A stretch of DNA of 64,000 bases from Emydura subglobosa (Eukaryota; Chordata; Testudines; Chelidae). Every line of letters starts with the position of its first letter. The stretch's first letter is position 1. Both the position numbers and the translations under genes were made by a program. Shown piece by piece: positions 1 through 11,420 of the stretch. The notes below the pieces were generated by a model. The model saw only the letters and a list, made by a program, of their open reading frames with translations, was not told the DNA's origin and ran no database searches. The stretch is from NCBI GenBank assembly GCA_007922225.1, contig ML679946.1, positions 91,867,313 to 91,931,312 of the forward strand, read 5' to 3'.

Positions 1-1924
1 TGGGTAATCTGAGGCATGCAGGGCTTGCTTTTTAATGACTTGCCCACAGCCACAATAGCAAGCAAGAAATAGGGTCAGGAATATAATACAGTTCTTCTGA
101 TCCTCTGTCATGCACTTTAGCTCACAATGCCTCTGCTGTATACTCATTGTGATTACTTCCCTCTCCTGCCAGCACAAAAATGGCACCAGCAAGAGGATGT
201 GATTTCCTGTTGACTGCTCTGAGTATAAGTCCTGCTAGCAGTTGCAAGCCATGACTTGTTTGGTGGCTCAGCACTTGCCCAATAGGACTGAACTCAGGAT
301 CAGGGCAGCATTTCCTACTGACTTGTTGTGTTCTGCTGGCTGGAATTAGAATCTGAATCTCCTTTCATTACTGGCTTTTATCCAAATGAAGATGCCTCAT
401 GCCAACACAGAAGTTGCCTATTGGTTAGTCACAAGGCATGATCTGAGACACCCCAAAACACACAGTCATGTCAGGCTGCTAAATTTAAACACAAAAGGCA
501 GCAAATGGCAAGCCTAATACTGAACGATGGGCCATCAAAGAATCACGACACGCTCTGATGGCAGCCGTGCTTCCAAACCCCTTGTGTTAGGAGAGGAAAA
601 GCAGCCCCATCTGCCCAGGCTGTGGGTGAAGAGATGCTGGCAGGTACATACTGGCCAGACCACCTTTAGATGCCCCACTTCTCCCTCTCCCCAAGAGGCC
701 CTTGCCTCCCAGTCTGAATGCAATGGAGGTCACTTACCTGCATCAGATGCAGGCATGCCTCATTTTCCCTTCGCACAGGCAGTTGAGTGTGCCAGTGAGC
801 AGGCAGTTTGGTCCGGCAGTCAAATCAAACCGTCCCCCCTTCCAGGGCAAATGAAATTCCTAAAAAAAGAAAAGAATAACCCTCCCTTTGACTCAGCTTC
901 TTGACTGGATCACGTCCCACTCTAGAGGCCTATCCACCATCTCTCCTCTCCAAGGTATGTCAGTATTTCTCCCAGTCCCTTCCTCCAGTGACAGTCTGCA
1001 CTCATCCTCTTTACCAAGTCACAGCCCTTCTCAAAGGCTTGGCTTCTCCTCTCCAAGAGTAACAGCACTTCACTGGTCTCTCCCTTTGGCCTGGGTCACA
1101 ACTCCCCTTGAGGGCTCTCAACCTCCCCATCCTGATGCACAGAAGTGAGAGGTGAGGACTCCTCCCACCCTCTCTCGTAGCTCCCAGTCTGGGACCCTAG
1201 ACAATCCTCAGGCACCCACCTTACTTTCCTGGTTCCAAGCCATTTTCTTTCTTCTGCCCTCCCCACAGGTCCTTGGTCTTTACCCCTTCCATCAGACAAA
1301 ACCAGAGCCTTCTTACAGCCTGCCTCTAGACCTCCTCCTTGGTCTTCTCCTGGTATTTCTCTCACAGACCCTAGCTCAGCTTCCTTTCAGCATGGGGGAG
1401 AAGGAACCACCACTAAGCCTCACATCATTCTTCATCTCCCCCACGCTCCAAGCAACAGGCTGCTTTCCCAGCAAGCCTTGCTCACTCTCAGTAACATGAT
1501 CCTTACGGGGAACTAAAAGTCCCCCAACGCCCGTCCTTAAAAGGCTGGGATTGGAGCCGGGATGGGTTGGACCCAGGCCTGTCCTTAAAGGGCTAGAACA
1601 ACCTGTGACATTCGTAATGAAGTGAAAAAGCATAAGGAGCCCTCCTTCATTTAGTGTATTCAGATAGGGGAGCAACCACAATTTGATTGCAGGAAGCTGG
1701 TAAGTGCCAGGGAGTGGCTGGTTAACATGGTGTGTTTCTGGGTAGGCAGGAGTGGGGCACATGCCCCTAAATCTGACATGCTAAAGCGGCTGTGGGGAGG
1801 AAGTCTTTTCAAAAGTGTAGCAAGAGAAGTCCCTCATTGGGCTGCCCAGGTTTTCTGGCTTTGCCACCTACCTCTTCATATGATAGGAATGAGAATGTAT
1901 TGATTTCTGAAAAGGTGGTCTAAG
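1..1924. other. No recognised gene or repeat
   Basis: I see no coding exon, RNA gene or recognisable transposon here. From about 900 to 1480 the top strand is pyrimidine-rich, which keeps several short frames open without giving them protein-like composition. Confidence 0.5.
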
Positions 1925-2110
1925 TGTCACTTTTCAAGGGCTGGTTTATTTATGAATTAGTATTATTAATTAATTAATTAATATTTATATAGCGCTATAA
2001 TCATGCACAATGCTTTATTAATGTAAGAAAGACATTCCCTGGCCTGAAAAGTTCACAATGAAATTTTAGACATAGCTCTGTAAAAGATGACAAGAGGAAA
2101 GAATGAGGGC
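1925..2110 (+). repeat. ATTA microsatellite plus ancient SINE/LINE 3' tail
   Basis: A run of ATTA units near 1960-1985 is followed by 'tttatatagcgct', a match to the widespread amniote tail of the MIR/L2/CR1-L3 type. The text after it (cattccctggcctgaaaag) fits that tail's 'agtccctgccc...agctcacaat' end. The family name is uncertain. The same tail recurs near 11.1, 18.2 and 26.1 kb. Confidence 0.45.
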
Positions 2111-2389
2111 TCGGACAATCTGAGAACAGGGGGCAGCTCGCAGTACAGTGTGCACATCGTGTTTTTTGTTTTGCTCTGCTTTCCAATACATGTTTGGGGT
2201 TTATTGGTATTTTAATGTGCATCCCTAATGTAGGGAAGTTAGTTGGGTGTAAGGTATGGAGTCCATGGCACAGAAGTAGAATAGAATAAAAGAGGGGGCA
2301 GAGTTCAAAAGATGGGGTAATAGGAAAGGCAATGGTTTTAGGAAGGAAAGGCTAAAGGTAGGATCTGGAAGACAAAGCAGGTACAGTAT

Positions 2390-2580
2390 TCTCAATCCCA
2401 AGTGTTAAAAAATTATGAGTCCGGGCCCCAAAAATCACAAGATTGTCTTAAAAATCATAAGCTTTTAAACACAATATTTTTGAGTACATTGTCTTGTGTT
2501 TCCTGAACCTTTAAGGTGCTCTTGGGTCTCATTTTCAAGCCTTTCCCCACTACTATAAGGCCTAGAAACTTACTTCTTTA
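2390..2580 (+). repeat. Interspersed repeat with 'aatcatgag' motif, copy 1
   Basis: Repeated phrases of the type 'aaaaatcacaagatt' and 'aaaatcataagctt' are followed by 'cctgaacctttaaggtgct' and 'ggcctagaaactt'. The same phrases recur at 23.2-23.9 kb, so this is an interspersed repeat. I recognise it as a reptile-type repeat by pattern but cannot name it. Confidence 0.45.
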
Positions 2581-3462
2581 AATTAAAGCTGAGATTCTGG
2601 TGTATTCACTTGACTCCAGCAGCTGGGGCTTTGAGAACAACACTAGATATTGAGTCACTCGCAATAAAATGGCAAGAATTGGCAGTGCTGCAAGCTGAAT
2701 GGTAAGACAAGGAACAAGAATAAAGTAGTCATGTGTGAATGAAAAAACTATGCTAAAACAAATGGGGGATTGAGTTAAGCAAATGGAATCAAAATAAGGC
2801 AACCCAATGATAGTAACAGAGCAGTTAATCAAAAAGTAGCACCGTGATGAAAACTGCCCAATTTATAATGTAAGAAGCGAGTGTGAGATAAATCTAGATG
2901 AGCTACAGAATTCCTGCGCTACAGTTCATCTGAAAATCATGTCAAAAGGTATTTAGCGTGCACAGTCAGAATGGTGTAGCTAACAGTTTTGAACATTCTA
3001 AAATTAAAAATAAATAAGGTATTGAAAGTGTTGTGGGCCAGCATTAAAAATGAAACACAAATTATGCATAAAATATTTCCTGAAGGGGAAATCAGAGGTC
3101 GTTAAAAGGTCACTGTTGCAGCTAACACTGTTTGATTGGTTGTTAGTGTTCAGTTTCCTCTGAAGTGACAACTAGTTAGGGTGACCACTGCCCTCTCACA
3201 GCAATTATCAGGGCTCTGGCAATTGTACTCAATTTGAATCAATTAGAATCCTGAATGGAGCGTTTCTTGGTTTCAAACAAAAGAACTAAGTGTTGGGCCA
3301 GAGATGTCCACTTCTCTTTGGCAGCTTCCTGTTTGCTTTGGAAACCTTTCAGAGACCCCGTGCATTTTGGAAAAGATTGTAAGGCACGAATCTAGGCTCT
3401 GCTAGTGTGTAACTCATTAGGACCCACATTCCAGCAGACATCAGTGTAATCAACATTAAGTA
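2581..3462. other. No recognised feature
   Basis: AT-rich sequence with no protein-like frame and no repeat I can name. Confidence 0.4.
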
Positions 3463-3640
3463 GGAACATAGGAATGGCCAGCTTTGATCAGATCCAAGGT
3501 CCATCTAGTCCAGTATCTTGTCTCTGCCTATGGACATGGCCAGATATAGCAGATGCTTCAGAGGAAGGTATGAACTTCACAGTAGGTAGCTGCGGGATAA
3601 GCTGCCCTCCATACTAGGTGTTATCCTAGTGTGTAATACT
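3463..3640 (-). mobile_element. CR1 LINE 3' end, antisense
   Basis: The phrases 'aggaacataggaatggcca', 'aaggtccatctagtccagta' and 'cagatgcttcagaggaagg' are the reverse complement of a CR1 3' region. They match the better preserved copy at 58.27 kb phrase by phrase. Only the 3' tip is present, as usual for 5'-truncated LINE insertions. Confidence 0.75.
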
Positions 3641-3684
3641 TAAAGATTGGCTTAAGCCCTAAAGCATCAGGTTTAATAACTAGA

Positions 3685-3765
3685 GCTGGTTGGGAGTTTT
3701 TCATAATTTTTTTAAATTGGAAAATGCTCATTGTTGAAACTGGAACTTTCATCAGGAAGGTTTCT
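3685..3765. mobile_element. Partial 'gagctggt' inverted-repeat MITE
   Basis: Begins 'actagagctggttgggagtt' and continues with the aaaatt/gaaac-rich text typical of the element seen more completely at 5.24, 19.2, 29.1 and 62.8 kb. The right terminus is not evident. Confidence 0.35.
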
Positions 3766-4284
3766 CAGGCCCATGGAGAGAGACATCCCAAGCACTCCAG
3801 GGCACTCACTTGGGAAGAGGGGAAGCGCAGATTCAAATCCCTGTTTTTCCTGATTCAGACAAGGCATTTGAACATGGGTCTCCTGCATCCCAGGTGGCAT
3901 CCTAAAGCCCAGGCCAATGGCTATTCTAGGGTGGGGCTCTCTCAGTCGCTCCTGTTAGAGATGTTCCACTTTGTATAAATAATTCAATATTTGTTGAGTG
4001 CCCTACCCACTGGGCGATTGACTGTGTGTGTAGAGGAGGAGAATGTTTCTCTCTTTCTTGTTTTTTTATGAATAATTTTGAATTGTCTCTTTCTTCCCAC
4101 TTTTGAAATCTCAAAAATTTTTGCAAAAGAGAAAAACCATTTCCTTCCCAGCTCTGCTACTAATGCTTCTATAGCATGAATTATAGCAATGCATGTTATC
4201 TGCATAAATGTGCAATTGCTTTTTGAATATTGCTAAGTTCTTGCCCTCAGTGACTCTTCATGACAATGACTACAACAATAGGCA
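3766..4284. other. No recognised feature
   Basis: Nothing identifiable on either strand. Confidence 0.4.
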
Positions 4285-4465
4285 GGAGAACAATCTATCT
4301 TTTTTATTCCATTCATTATTTTATATACTTTTATCGAGTCCCCTACTGACTCTATGATCAAGGGGGGATAAGGTGAACAATCCTAGTCTTTTCCATCTCT
4401 GTTCATAGGCCCTTGATCATCCTTGTCATCCTTCTTTGAACCCCCTCTAGTTCTCCAAGTATTGC
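4285..4465 (-). mobile_element. CR1-like LINE fragment, antisense
   Basis: Phrases such as 'atcgagtccccta', 'aacaatcctagtcttttcca' and 'ccttcttt-gaaccccctct' follow the antisense CR1 C-terminal RT region (compare 58.66-58.78 kb). Divergence is high, so this is an old copy. Confidence 0.5.
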
Positions 4466-4499
4466 TTACGTAACACACCATGGGGGAATCCTGTCTTAA

Positions 4500-4570
4500 G
4501 GTCTGAGCCTGTGCCACTGAAGTCAACGGGTGTTTTGTCATTGACTTGGATGAGAACAGGATGAGGGCCT
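4500..4570. repeat. Fold-back palindrome
   Basis: Left arm 'ctgtgccactgaagtcaac' pairs imperfectly with the reverse complement of 'cattgacttggatgagaaca'. The centre carries the shared CATTGA/GTCAA motif of the palindrome set. Confidence 0.5.
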
Positions 4571-4738
4571 TTTACTACAATAGCTCTTGCACACAACTCA
4601 GTCTAGATGTCTCCAGCCCCAAACTAAGGGTTTAATCTTGCAGCCCTTACTAGGGTTCAAATGGTCATTGACTGTGAGGAAAGCTTTCCCTGAAACTGAA
4701 GGATCTGGCCCTAAATGACCAATTCCAAGAAATTAAAG

Positions 4739-4812
4739 GTGGGATTTTCAAAAACACTCAACACTGGCCTACCTCTGCTCCCATTGAAGCCAGTGGGAGT
4801 TTTACTTCCGGG
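4739..4812. repeat. Half fold-back palindrome (gggattttcaaaa arm)
   Basis: 'gtgggattttcaaaaacact' then 'ctgctcccattgaag' is the left arm of the family seen whole at 45001-45118. The right arm is missing after about 4812. Confidence 0.5.
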
Positions 4813-4829
4813 GACAGGGACATGAACTA

Positions 4830-4995
4830 GGGACCTTTTAGGTCATAAAGTCCAGCTCTCTGCTATCGCTCGCCATCCAGTCATATAATCCTTAATAGGA
4901 TTATCAAGGTCCATCTTAAAATTAGTTAGGTTGTTTTCCCCCACTTCTCCTATTGGAAGACTGTTCCAGTGTTAGGTCAGGACTGACCACCGTTG
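4830..4995 (-). mobile_element. CR1/L3-like LINE fragment, antisense
   Basis: 'aggtcataaagtccagctct' and 'ttggaagactgttccagtg' are antisense CR1/L3 3'-region phrases, comparable to 44.32-44.59 kb. Old and short. Confidence 0.45.
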
Positions 4996-5235
4996 GAAAT
5001 TCCCCCCAAAGTATAATGAAATGGTTAATAAAAACAAAACCTTACAGAAAGATTGCCATTTTCTATTACATTTTATAGGACTTTCCCAAAAGGGTAACTA
5101 TAAACAGGAGAGGAGACAAGATTTGTATAGAACTATATAGAAATATAGTTACTGTGTACAATGCTGGGATAGACCTACCACACAGGAAGTAGGACATGCA
5201 GGAGTGAAAGGTCCAGAAGCCAGAAACACCAAAAT

Positions 5236-5376
5236 TCCAGAGCTGATTGAAAATTTTCCATCAAAAGAATGAAAAAAATCACAAAAAAATAAGTTAAAAT
5301 GAAAACATTTCATAGCTTTTGAAATTTTGTATGAAGTAAACTTTTTTTCATATATCTATAACCAGCTTTAATAGTA
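5236..5376. mobile_element. 'gagctgnt' inverted-repeat MITE
   Basis: Starts 'agagctgattgaaaattttc' and ends '...ataaccagctttaa'. The two ends are inverted copies of an AGAGCTGGTnnnAAA terminus, enclosing A/T-rich text with aaaatt and gaaac runs. About 140 bp, non-coding. Confidence 0.5.
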
Positions 5377-5454
5377 ACCACGGGGAGAACACAAGGCCAG
5401 AACCAGAATTGCTGGGAAACTTGTGGGAGAAGCTACTTCTCGAAGTTTACAGTT

Positions 5455-5575
5455 CAATTCCACAGACTCAAATGGTCTAGACTACAGTATATAGAGCTTA
5501 CAGTATATGTCTACTATATATTTACAGTATAAATATATAATATATAGACACAAAGAACATATACGTATGGGTATA
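5455..5575. repeat. TATA-rich low-complexity stretch
   Basis: Dense TATATA-type words (agtatatagagctt, acagtatatgtctactatat) form many small palindromes. This is a simple-sequence composition effect. Confidence 0.6.
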
Positions 5576-5577
5576 TA

Positions 5578-5729
5578 ATAGGATTCCAATGGAGGCTGTG
5601 GAATCTCTGTCATTGGAGGCTTTTAAGAACAGGTTAGACAAACCCCTGTCAGGGATGGTTTTCTTGGTCCTCAGCACAGAGGGGATGGACTAGAAGATCT
5701 CTTCCAGCCCTACATCCCTATGATTCTAT
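5578..5729 (+). mobile_element. CR1 LINE 3' end, sense
   Basis: 'ggtggaatctc'-like text, 'ggactagaagatctcttcca' and terminal 'ctatgattctatg' identify a 5'-truncated CR1. The octamer-like end gives the orientation. Confidence 0.85.
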
Positions 5730-6602
5730 GTTTGTCAGAGCCCAACCTCCAGTAGCTCCAGATGTGTCAATCTTATTGAATCCAGTGGAACAGGCTTTGT
5801 GGATTGGGCCCCATGTTTTCATGCTGCCAGAGTACAAGTCTATAAAAACTGGAAAGTTTGAATGTGTGAGCTATAGCAGCTTGATTATGATAAAATCTCA
5901 TGTATTAGATGAGTAGCTAACAAAGAGGTAGGTATTAATGGCAAAGTGAGAGATGAGGTAATCAAGCTCAACTACTCTCCAGAAGTAGAACATCTTATTC
6001 TTCTTTCCTTGCTACAGCATATCTTTTCCTTAAGGGTCTTTGCTACCACTGAAGAATCCATTAAAATTAATTTAGCAGCATCATATTTAGCAAGCATGCA
6101 GACTCTTGAGATCACATGAGTGCCTGAATTCAGAAACCTACTAGGAAACTCAAAGCTTTTAAAATAATCCTTGACAGAGACAATTTACAATTTGCACATC
6201 TAAATGATTTGCTAGGTAGCTGCCTGAACACTCACTGTCATAAGCCTGCTCCATGGATGGAGCAGTAGAGATGCAGGGCGTTGTGTTTCAGGGTAATTTG
6301 AGCCTTTAATTAACAAATGAGGCATTAGCAAGTTGATTAGATACACGTGATATTGTTGGGACTCCATCTGATGCCAGGCTGGATGAACTATTTTTAAAGG
6401 TGACCTGCAAAGAGTTAAAAGGACCCTTGTTTGCTTCTTTATGGTGTATAAAGGAGGTCTGAAAAGTTATTTATCACACAGATAGGGTTTTGTTTTGCTT
6501 GTTTGTTTTTTTCTCTGTTAGCAATATTTTTATGATATTCTTGAAGGACCCAGAAGAGTGGATTAAGGCATTTTTAGCCCTTGATTTAACTGGGTTTTAT
6601 AG
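5730..6602. other. No recognised feature
   Basis: No gene or named repeat is visible. Confidence 0.4.
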
Positions 6603-6740
6603 ATTCTTAGATTTTGGGGGCCAGAAAAGACCATTATGATCATCTAATCTCCTACATAACAGAGGTTTAGTAATTTCACCAGTAATTCCTCCATCAAGTC
6701 CAATGATCTCTGGGTATGAATCTTGCCAAATGTTGATTCT
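6603..6740 (-). mobile_element. CR1-like 3' end, antisense
   Basis: 'agattcttagattttgggggc', 'gaccattatgatcatctaat' and 'ctcctacataacagagg' match the antisense CR1 tip also seen at 17.55 kb. Confidence 0.6.
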
Positions 6741-7430
6741 TTAACAAAGAAAACCTTTCCCCCAAATATTTGTTAGACATTTGAGTTAAATAGCCAGTAA
6801 AAAACAAAACCCAACCTCTTCTGTGGCTCTAAAGTCCCAGAAGAAAGACAGTTTGTTTTCATAAATAATGTGTAGTTTTGTGGGATAGAAGACAGATGCT
6901 CTGACAGGGGTCAATGAGTGGAATATTGCTGTCTCACTGACACAATAGGGCTTTCCTCTGGGTATAGGGACATGCTTTTATCTTCATACAATATCTCATG
7001 AGTGGTCCTTGTTGCCCGAGTTATTCTCTCTTTACTACATATAGCAGGTCTTTAAAAAGCTCCTATATTGTGACACAGCCCCACGATATGGTGCCTTGTT
7101 GTGAAATGCCAATTTATCTTCTAAATTCATAATGCGATATCTAATTCCTTTTAATAATAAAAATAAATACCAATAAAATAAATGGAACCTTGGAGACTTC
7201 TCCCTTTTCAGAGCAGGATGGGGAATCTCCTCAGCATCATCTTGAAAGTCAATACCAGGCCCAATTCTCCTCTCTGTTTCCTGGATGTTAATCTGGGCTA
7301 CTACCATTTCAGATTCATGCCAACCTCCTTGAGTGCATAATTTCTCTACTGTGCCTACGTGGACAAAGTCAATCACCTCCTATGTCAAATCTCTCCTTCC
7401 TCTATGTTATTTACATGTAAATGCTATTAT
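6741..7430. other. No recognised feature
   Basis: No coding or repeat signature that I can defend. An antisense frame of 113 codons lies here but has no recognisable domain. Confidence 0.4.
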
Positions 7431-7431
7431 G

Positions 7432-7482
7432 AAGTCTGTGGGGCTACTCTGATATACACCAGCTGAGGATATGGCCCCACAA
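7432..7482. repeat. Half fold-back palindrome (agctgaggat arm)
   Basis: 'atatacaccagctgaggata' followed by 'tggcccc' is the right arm of the family seen whole at 48249-48328. The left arm is lost. Confidence 0.5.
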
Positions 7483-7488
7483 ATACAG

Positions 7489-7690
7489 GGAGCCAGTGTT
7501 GCCTAGTATATAGAGCACTGGACTGGAACTAGTCCCAGCTCTGCCACGGGCCTGCTGGGTGCCATTGAGCAAGTCATGTCACCTCCTTGTACCTCAGCTT
7601 CCCCATGTAAAGTGGGGATAATGATGTTTACCTTCTTTCTAAATTGCTTTGGGATCCACAGATATAAAAAGCTAGGTATTATTACTAATG
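7489..7690 (+). mobile_element. MIR-like tRNA-derived SINE
   Basis: The order of phrases is diagnostic of MIR: 'tagagcactggactgg' (tRNA-derived head), 'cccagctctgccac' (core), 'gagcaagtcatgtcacctcc', 'cctcagcttccccatgtaaa' and a 'gctaggtattatta' tail. It is nearly full length and sense. Confidence 0.85.
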
Positions 7691-7979
7691 TAACATAGGG
7701 TTTTATGAGTGAAGATGTGTTCCTTCCTATGAATTAACATCCCATTTCATGTATTACAGTTCATGTGTGTATGTAACTTTTTTTTTTAAAGTGGAATATT
7801 AAACTCTGTGCAGATAAGGCTGCAGCTACTCAACAATGCTTTTTGGTCACTGTGCCCTTCCAGAGCATGAGATGTTAAGACTAAGATGTTTTAAAGGCAA
7901 TTGGGCACCCAAATCCCATAGAAATGCAATGGAAGTCAAGTGGGATGATTGCAGCGGTCCCTTCTAGCCTTAGAATCTT

Positions 7980-8267
7980 TGGGTGTGTCTCCACTGGAGC
8001 TGGAAGGTATAATTTCCCAGACATACCCGCACTGGCACAATCAGAGCTAGCATGCTAGAAATAGAAGTGTAGCTGCAACAGCATGAGCGGTGGGAGGTGC
8101 TCACTGCCTGGAATTGTAGGAGACCCTAAATATGGCAGACAACTAGTCCTGCCCACCTCTCGTGCACATTGGCTACACGTCTGTGGTCAGCACACTAGCT
8201 CCATCACAGCTAGTGTTGGTATGTCTCCTTGAGCTGGAAGAGACACCTACCTGTTTCAGTCTAGCCA
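7980..8267. mobile_element. GTCTACAC-terminus MITE
   Basis: Opens 'gggtgtgtctccactggagc' and closes near 'tctagccatactct', whose reverse complement resembles the opening. The interior carries 'agctagcatgctagaaatag' and 'cacactagctccatcacag'. A 35-bp CR1 3' tip (7945-7979) abuts its left end. Same broad family as 13085-13348. Confidence 0.5.
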
Positions 8268-8425
8268 TACTCTATGAAACTATAGAATCATAGAAATGTA
8301 GGGCTGGAAGGGACCTCAAGAAATCATCAAGCCCAGCCTCCTGCACTGCGGCAGAACCAAATAAACCTAGACCATCCCTGAGAGGTGTTCGCCCAACCTG
8401 TTTTTCAAAAATCTGCAGTGATGGG

Positions 8426-9188
8426 TGTTGCAGGGTCAGTTGAAGAGAGAGAGAGAGATTGAGCTGGGTGGAGTGATAAGGAGCGTTTATTCGGTTACAG
8501 CATATAATCCACTCGTTCCCCTTTGTCACGCGTGTCCAACAAAGTGAGCCCCGAGTTCACTACTTTACAACTTTTTATCTAAAATAATATGTAAATACAC
8601 ACACTTCTACAATGCCCCAGAAACTCCCTATTTGGTGATATAAATGGTTATAAAATGAATATTAATGTCTAGGGGAGGCATATAATTATACCTGCCCCTG
8701 TTTGTTATTTCCCACGAAACTTGCGTAGCATATACATTTATCTTAACAGCAGGAATGACCACGAAGTCCCTTAACAAACTAGCAACAAGGGAAGAACTAG
8801 GGGGAGAGATCCCGAGCCTCCCCTAACAGACATGCTGGCTGGGAAAGAAGAGATAACACCCTTTTACCACATTGTTTGTCCAGGTGGTGAGGAGAGGAAT
8901 GGTCGGGAGAACATAGCCCACTCCTATTACGTCCTTGTTACCATGGTAGGTAGGTCTGGCCTGCTCCAGCTACTGCTAGAAAGATGCCCTAATTTGCTCC
9001 CTCTGTCCCTAACTTCAAGGCTAGAAAGTTGCTGTGGTTTGCACATGATTTTTGCTTGTGTAGTACATGGCCTTTTCAGCCCAAGTCAGGGGTCCCGCAG
9101 AGGACAATTTGTGTCCAAAGCCTGGGCCCAACTCCCAGCCCCCCAGGAATGTGGCCCAGCGCTGACATCCTTTGTCCCCGCGCCCACA
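8426..9188 (-). mobile_element. Solo LTR (763 bp) with 5-bp target duplication
   Basis: The unit starts TGTTGCAGGG and ends CGCCCACA, and is flanked by exact direct copies of ATGGG at 8421-8425 and 9189-9193. Removing it with one copy of ATGGG rejoins the surrounding CR1 text (gcagtgatggggatacca). On the minus strand a TATA-like gataaaaag (8571-8579) precedes an AATAAA (8486-8491), giving a U3-R-U5 order that reads right to left. No internal viral sequence remains, so it is a solo LTR from recombination. A 5-bp duplication fits several ERV or LTR-retrotransposon groups. Confidence 0.88.
8571..8579 (-). promoter_or_regulatory. TATA-like box of the 8.4-kb solo LTR
   Basis: Minus-strand gataaaaag sits about 80 bases upstream of the AATAAA at 8486-8491, as expected for an LTR promoter. 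Activity is unknown. Confidence 0.45.
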
Positions 9189-10095
9189 ATGGGGATACCA
9201 CAAACTCCCATAGAAATCTATTCCAGAGTTTAACTACCCTTACAATTAGAAAGTTTTCCTCATATCTAACTTAAATCTCCCTTATGGAAGATTGAGTCCA
9301 TTACTTCTTGTCCTACCTTCAGTGGACCTGGAGAACAATTGATCACCAGCCTCTTTATAACAGCCCTTAACATCTTAGAAGACTTAACAGTCTTCTCTCT
9401 GGACTAAACATGCCCAGATTTTTTTTTGTAACCTTTTCTCACAGGGCAGTTTTTCTAAACCTTGTATAATTTTTTTTGCCATCCTTTGGACTGCAATTTG
9501 TCCACATCTTTCCTAAAGTGTGAGGCCTAGATCTGGTCATAGTACTCGAGCTGAGTTCTCACCAGTGCTGAATAGAGCAGGACAATTACCTCCTGTGTCC
9601 TACATACGACACTCCTGTTATTATACCCCAGAATGATATTAAGCCTTTTTTGCAGTTGTAACATATTGTTGACTCATATTCAATTTGTGATCCACTGTAA
9701 CGCCAGATCCTTTTCAACAGTACTACCACCTAGCCAGTTGTTCCCCATTTTGTAGTTATGCATTTGATTTTTCGCTCCTGAGTTAAGTGGTTTGCACTTG
9801 TCTTTATTGAATTTCATCTTGTTGAATTCAGACCAATTCTCCAGTTTATCAAAGTTGTTTTGAATTCTAACCCTGTCCTCCAAAGTGCTTGCAATGGTGT
9901 CACCTGCAAATATTATAAGCATGCTCTCCAATCCATTATCGAAGTCATTAATGAAGGATTGACCCCTCAGAGACACCACTAGACACACCCTCCCAGTTTG
10001 ACAGCAAACCATTGGTAATTACTCTTTGAGTACGAACTTTCACCCAGTCGTGAACTCACCTTATAGATCACATTTCCCTAGTTTGTGTATGAATG

Positions 10096-11090
10096 CTGGA
10101 AAACCAGGAAGTGCGGAATTAAGGTCCTGATAGGTGAGAACATAGGAGTTACAATAAAACATGAGCAAGAAGCATTGGAAGCCTGTGAATTGCTAAATAA
10201 AGGTGAACTGCATGATTTTGCAAAGGCCCTCGGCTCAAATGTTCAAAATGCTGCATGACTTCGCGTGCCATTTTCTTTTTAAAATTATGAGATTTCTGAA
10301 GCAAATTTAGCTCTGTGTTAACAACCTGGCACCTACATTAATAACCTTCGGCAGAAAATATGAACTGGAAATAAAGCAGAGCTGTTTAAATTGGGACACA
10401 TATGGGCCAGAGCCTCGACTGCCATAAACTAATACAGCTCCCACGGTGGCAGAACCAGAAAGGAGCAGGGAGCTAGCACCCCCCCAATGGAAATATCACT
10501 CAGTATCGCCTTCATTTCCCCTCCTATCCCTGCACACACACACCCATTCACAGGACGTTTCCTCCCCTACTGTATAATGCCATTGGTGGCAAAGGAGCGT
10601 TACCAATTTTCACCAGCTGAGGAGTTAGCCTCCATGGCATAGCTTATGTTTTAGGGGGAGAGGTTCTATTTTTCATACACTCCTTCTTTTAAACCCGCTG
10701 ATGGGATTTTCCTTAAAATTTCCCCCCCAAAATCCATCTTTGGCCAGGAAACATTTTAATCCAAAAGGACAGTGATTATTTGTGAAAAGTAACAAACAAA
10801 TGAAAGGGAGAACCTGGGAGTTAGACTGGAAAATGTCTTGCTGCCTGGACTATCAGTTCATTGCCAAACAAAGACTATGATAAACTATCCGATCTGAAGT
10901 TCAACCATTCCACTGAAGAATACTTGGGCCAGGAAACATGGACCACTCTACTGACTAGTGGCACACAGAGCAGTGCTAAAAGAATGCCAGTTTTGCTAGG
11001 AATAATTAGATACGACAACAGTATCTCTGGGATTCCCTTGTACTTCCTTATACTTGCTATACGATGTATCTGGAATATTGAGGTCATCTT
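10096..11090. other. No recognised feature
   Basis: Apart from short homopolymer runs nothing is identifiable. Confidence 0.4.
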
Positions 11091-11420
11091 ATTAATTAAT
11101 TAATTTATTAATTATTAATTATTATTATTATTATTATTTTATTATCACAGTAGCCTCAACAGACCTGAAATGAGCTCAAGGCTCCACTGTACTAGGCACT
11201 ATACAGACACTTAGACACCCAAATTCCTTTGAGGATCTGGGTCTAACTCCCATTGATTTCTATTATTTGAGTGAGAATTAGGCATCTAAATACCTTTGAT
11301 GATCTGGTTTTCAGGAAGAGACAGTCCATGTCCCAATGAGCTCACAATCTGACCAGACAAAAGGTGGAAGGGGAAAGACTGACACAATGCTTTTTGTAAG
11401 ATCACACAGCACATCAGTGG
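11091..11420 (+). repeat. Ancient SINE/LINE tail with ATT microsatellite, interrupted
   Basis: An ATT/ATTA run (11093-11150) leads into 'tatcacagtagcctcaa' and 'ctgtactaggcactatacag'. After an interruption at 11211-11311 the tail resumes with 'gacagtccatgtcccaatga' and 'gctcacaatct'. This phrase order matches the amniote MIR/L2/CR1-L3 type tail seen uninterrupted at 18.24 kb. Confidence 0.6.
11211..11311. repeat. Fold-back element inside the ancient tail
   Basis: It has two copies of 'taaatacctttgatgatctgg'-like text flanking a 'ctcccattgatttct' centre, and belongs to the same family as 21286-21373. It sits between 'actatacagacac' and 'ggaagagacagtcc', which are contiguous in other copies of the tail. 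Confidence 0.6.

Larger units (their letters stand above)
8268..10095 (-). mobile_element. CR1 LINE, antisense, split by a solo LTR
   Basis: The 3' end starts at 8268 ('tatgaaactatagaatcata'). The element runs to 8425, resumes at 9194 and extends to about 10095. Between 9680 and 10012 the minus strand encodes a recognisable RT fragment: a decayed 'INDFDNGLES' region, 'LEDRVRIQNNFDKLENWSEF' and 'MKFNKDKCKPLN'. A small internal deletion lies near 9955. The reading frame is broken throughout and the 5' part is missing. Confidence 0.8.

Noticed and set aside
5455..5575. A regulatory or replication element in the TATATA-rich stretch
   Set aside because: Simple-sequence composition alone explains the palindromes there.
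8832..9233. 133-codon plus-strand frame
   Set aside because: Lies almost entirely inside the antisense solo LTR, runs against its transcription and crosses its boundary.
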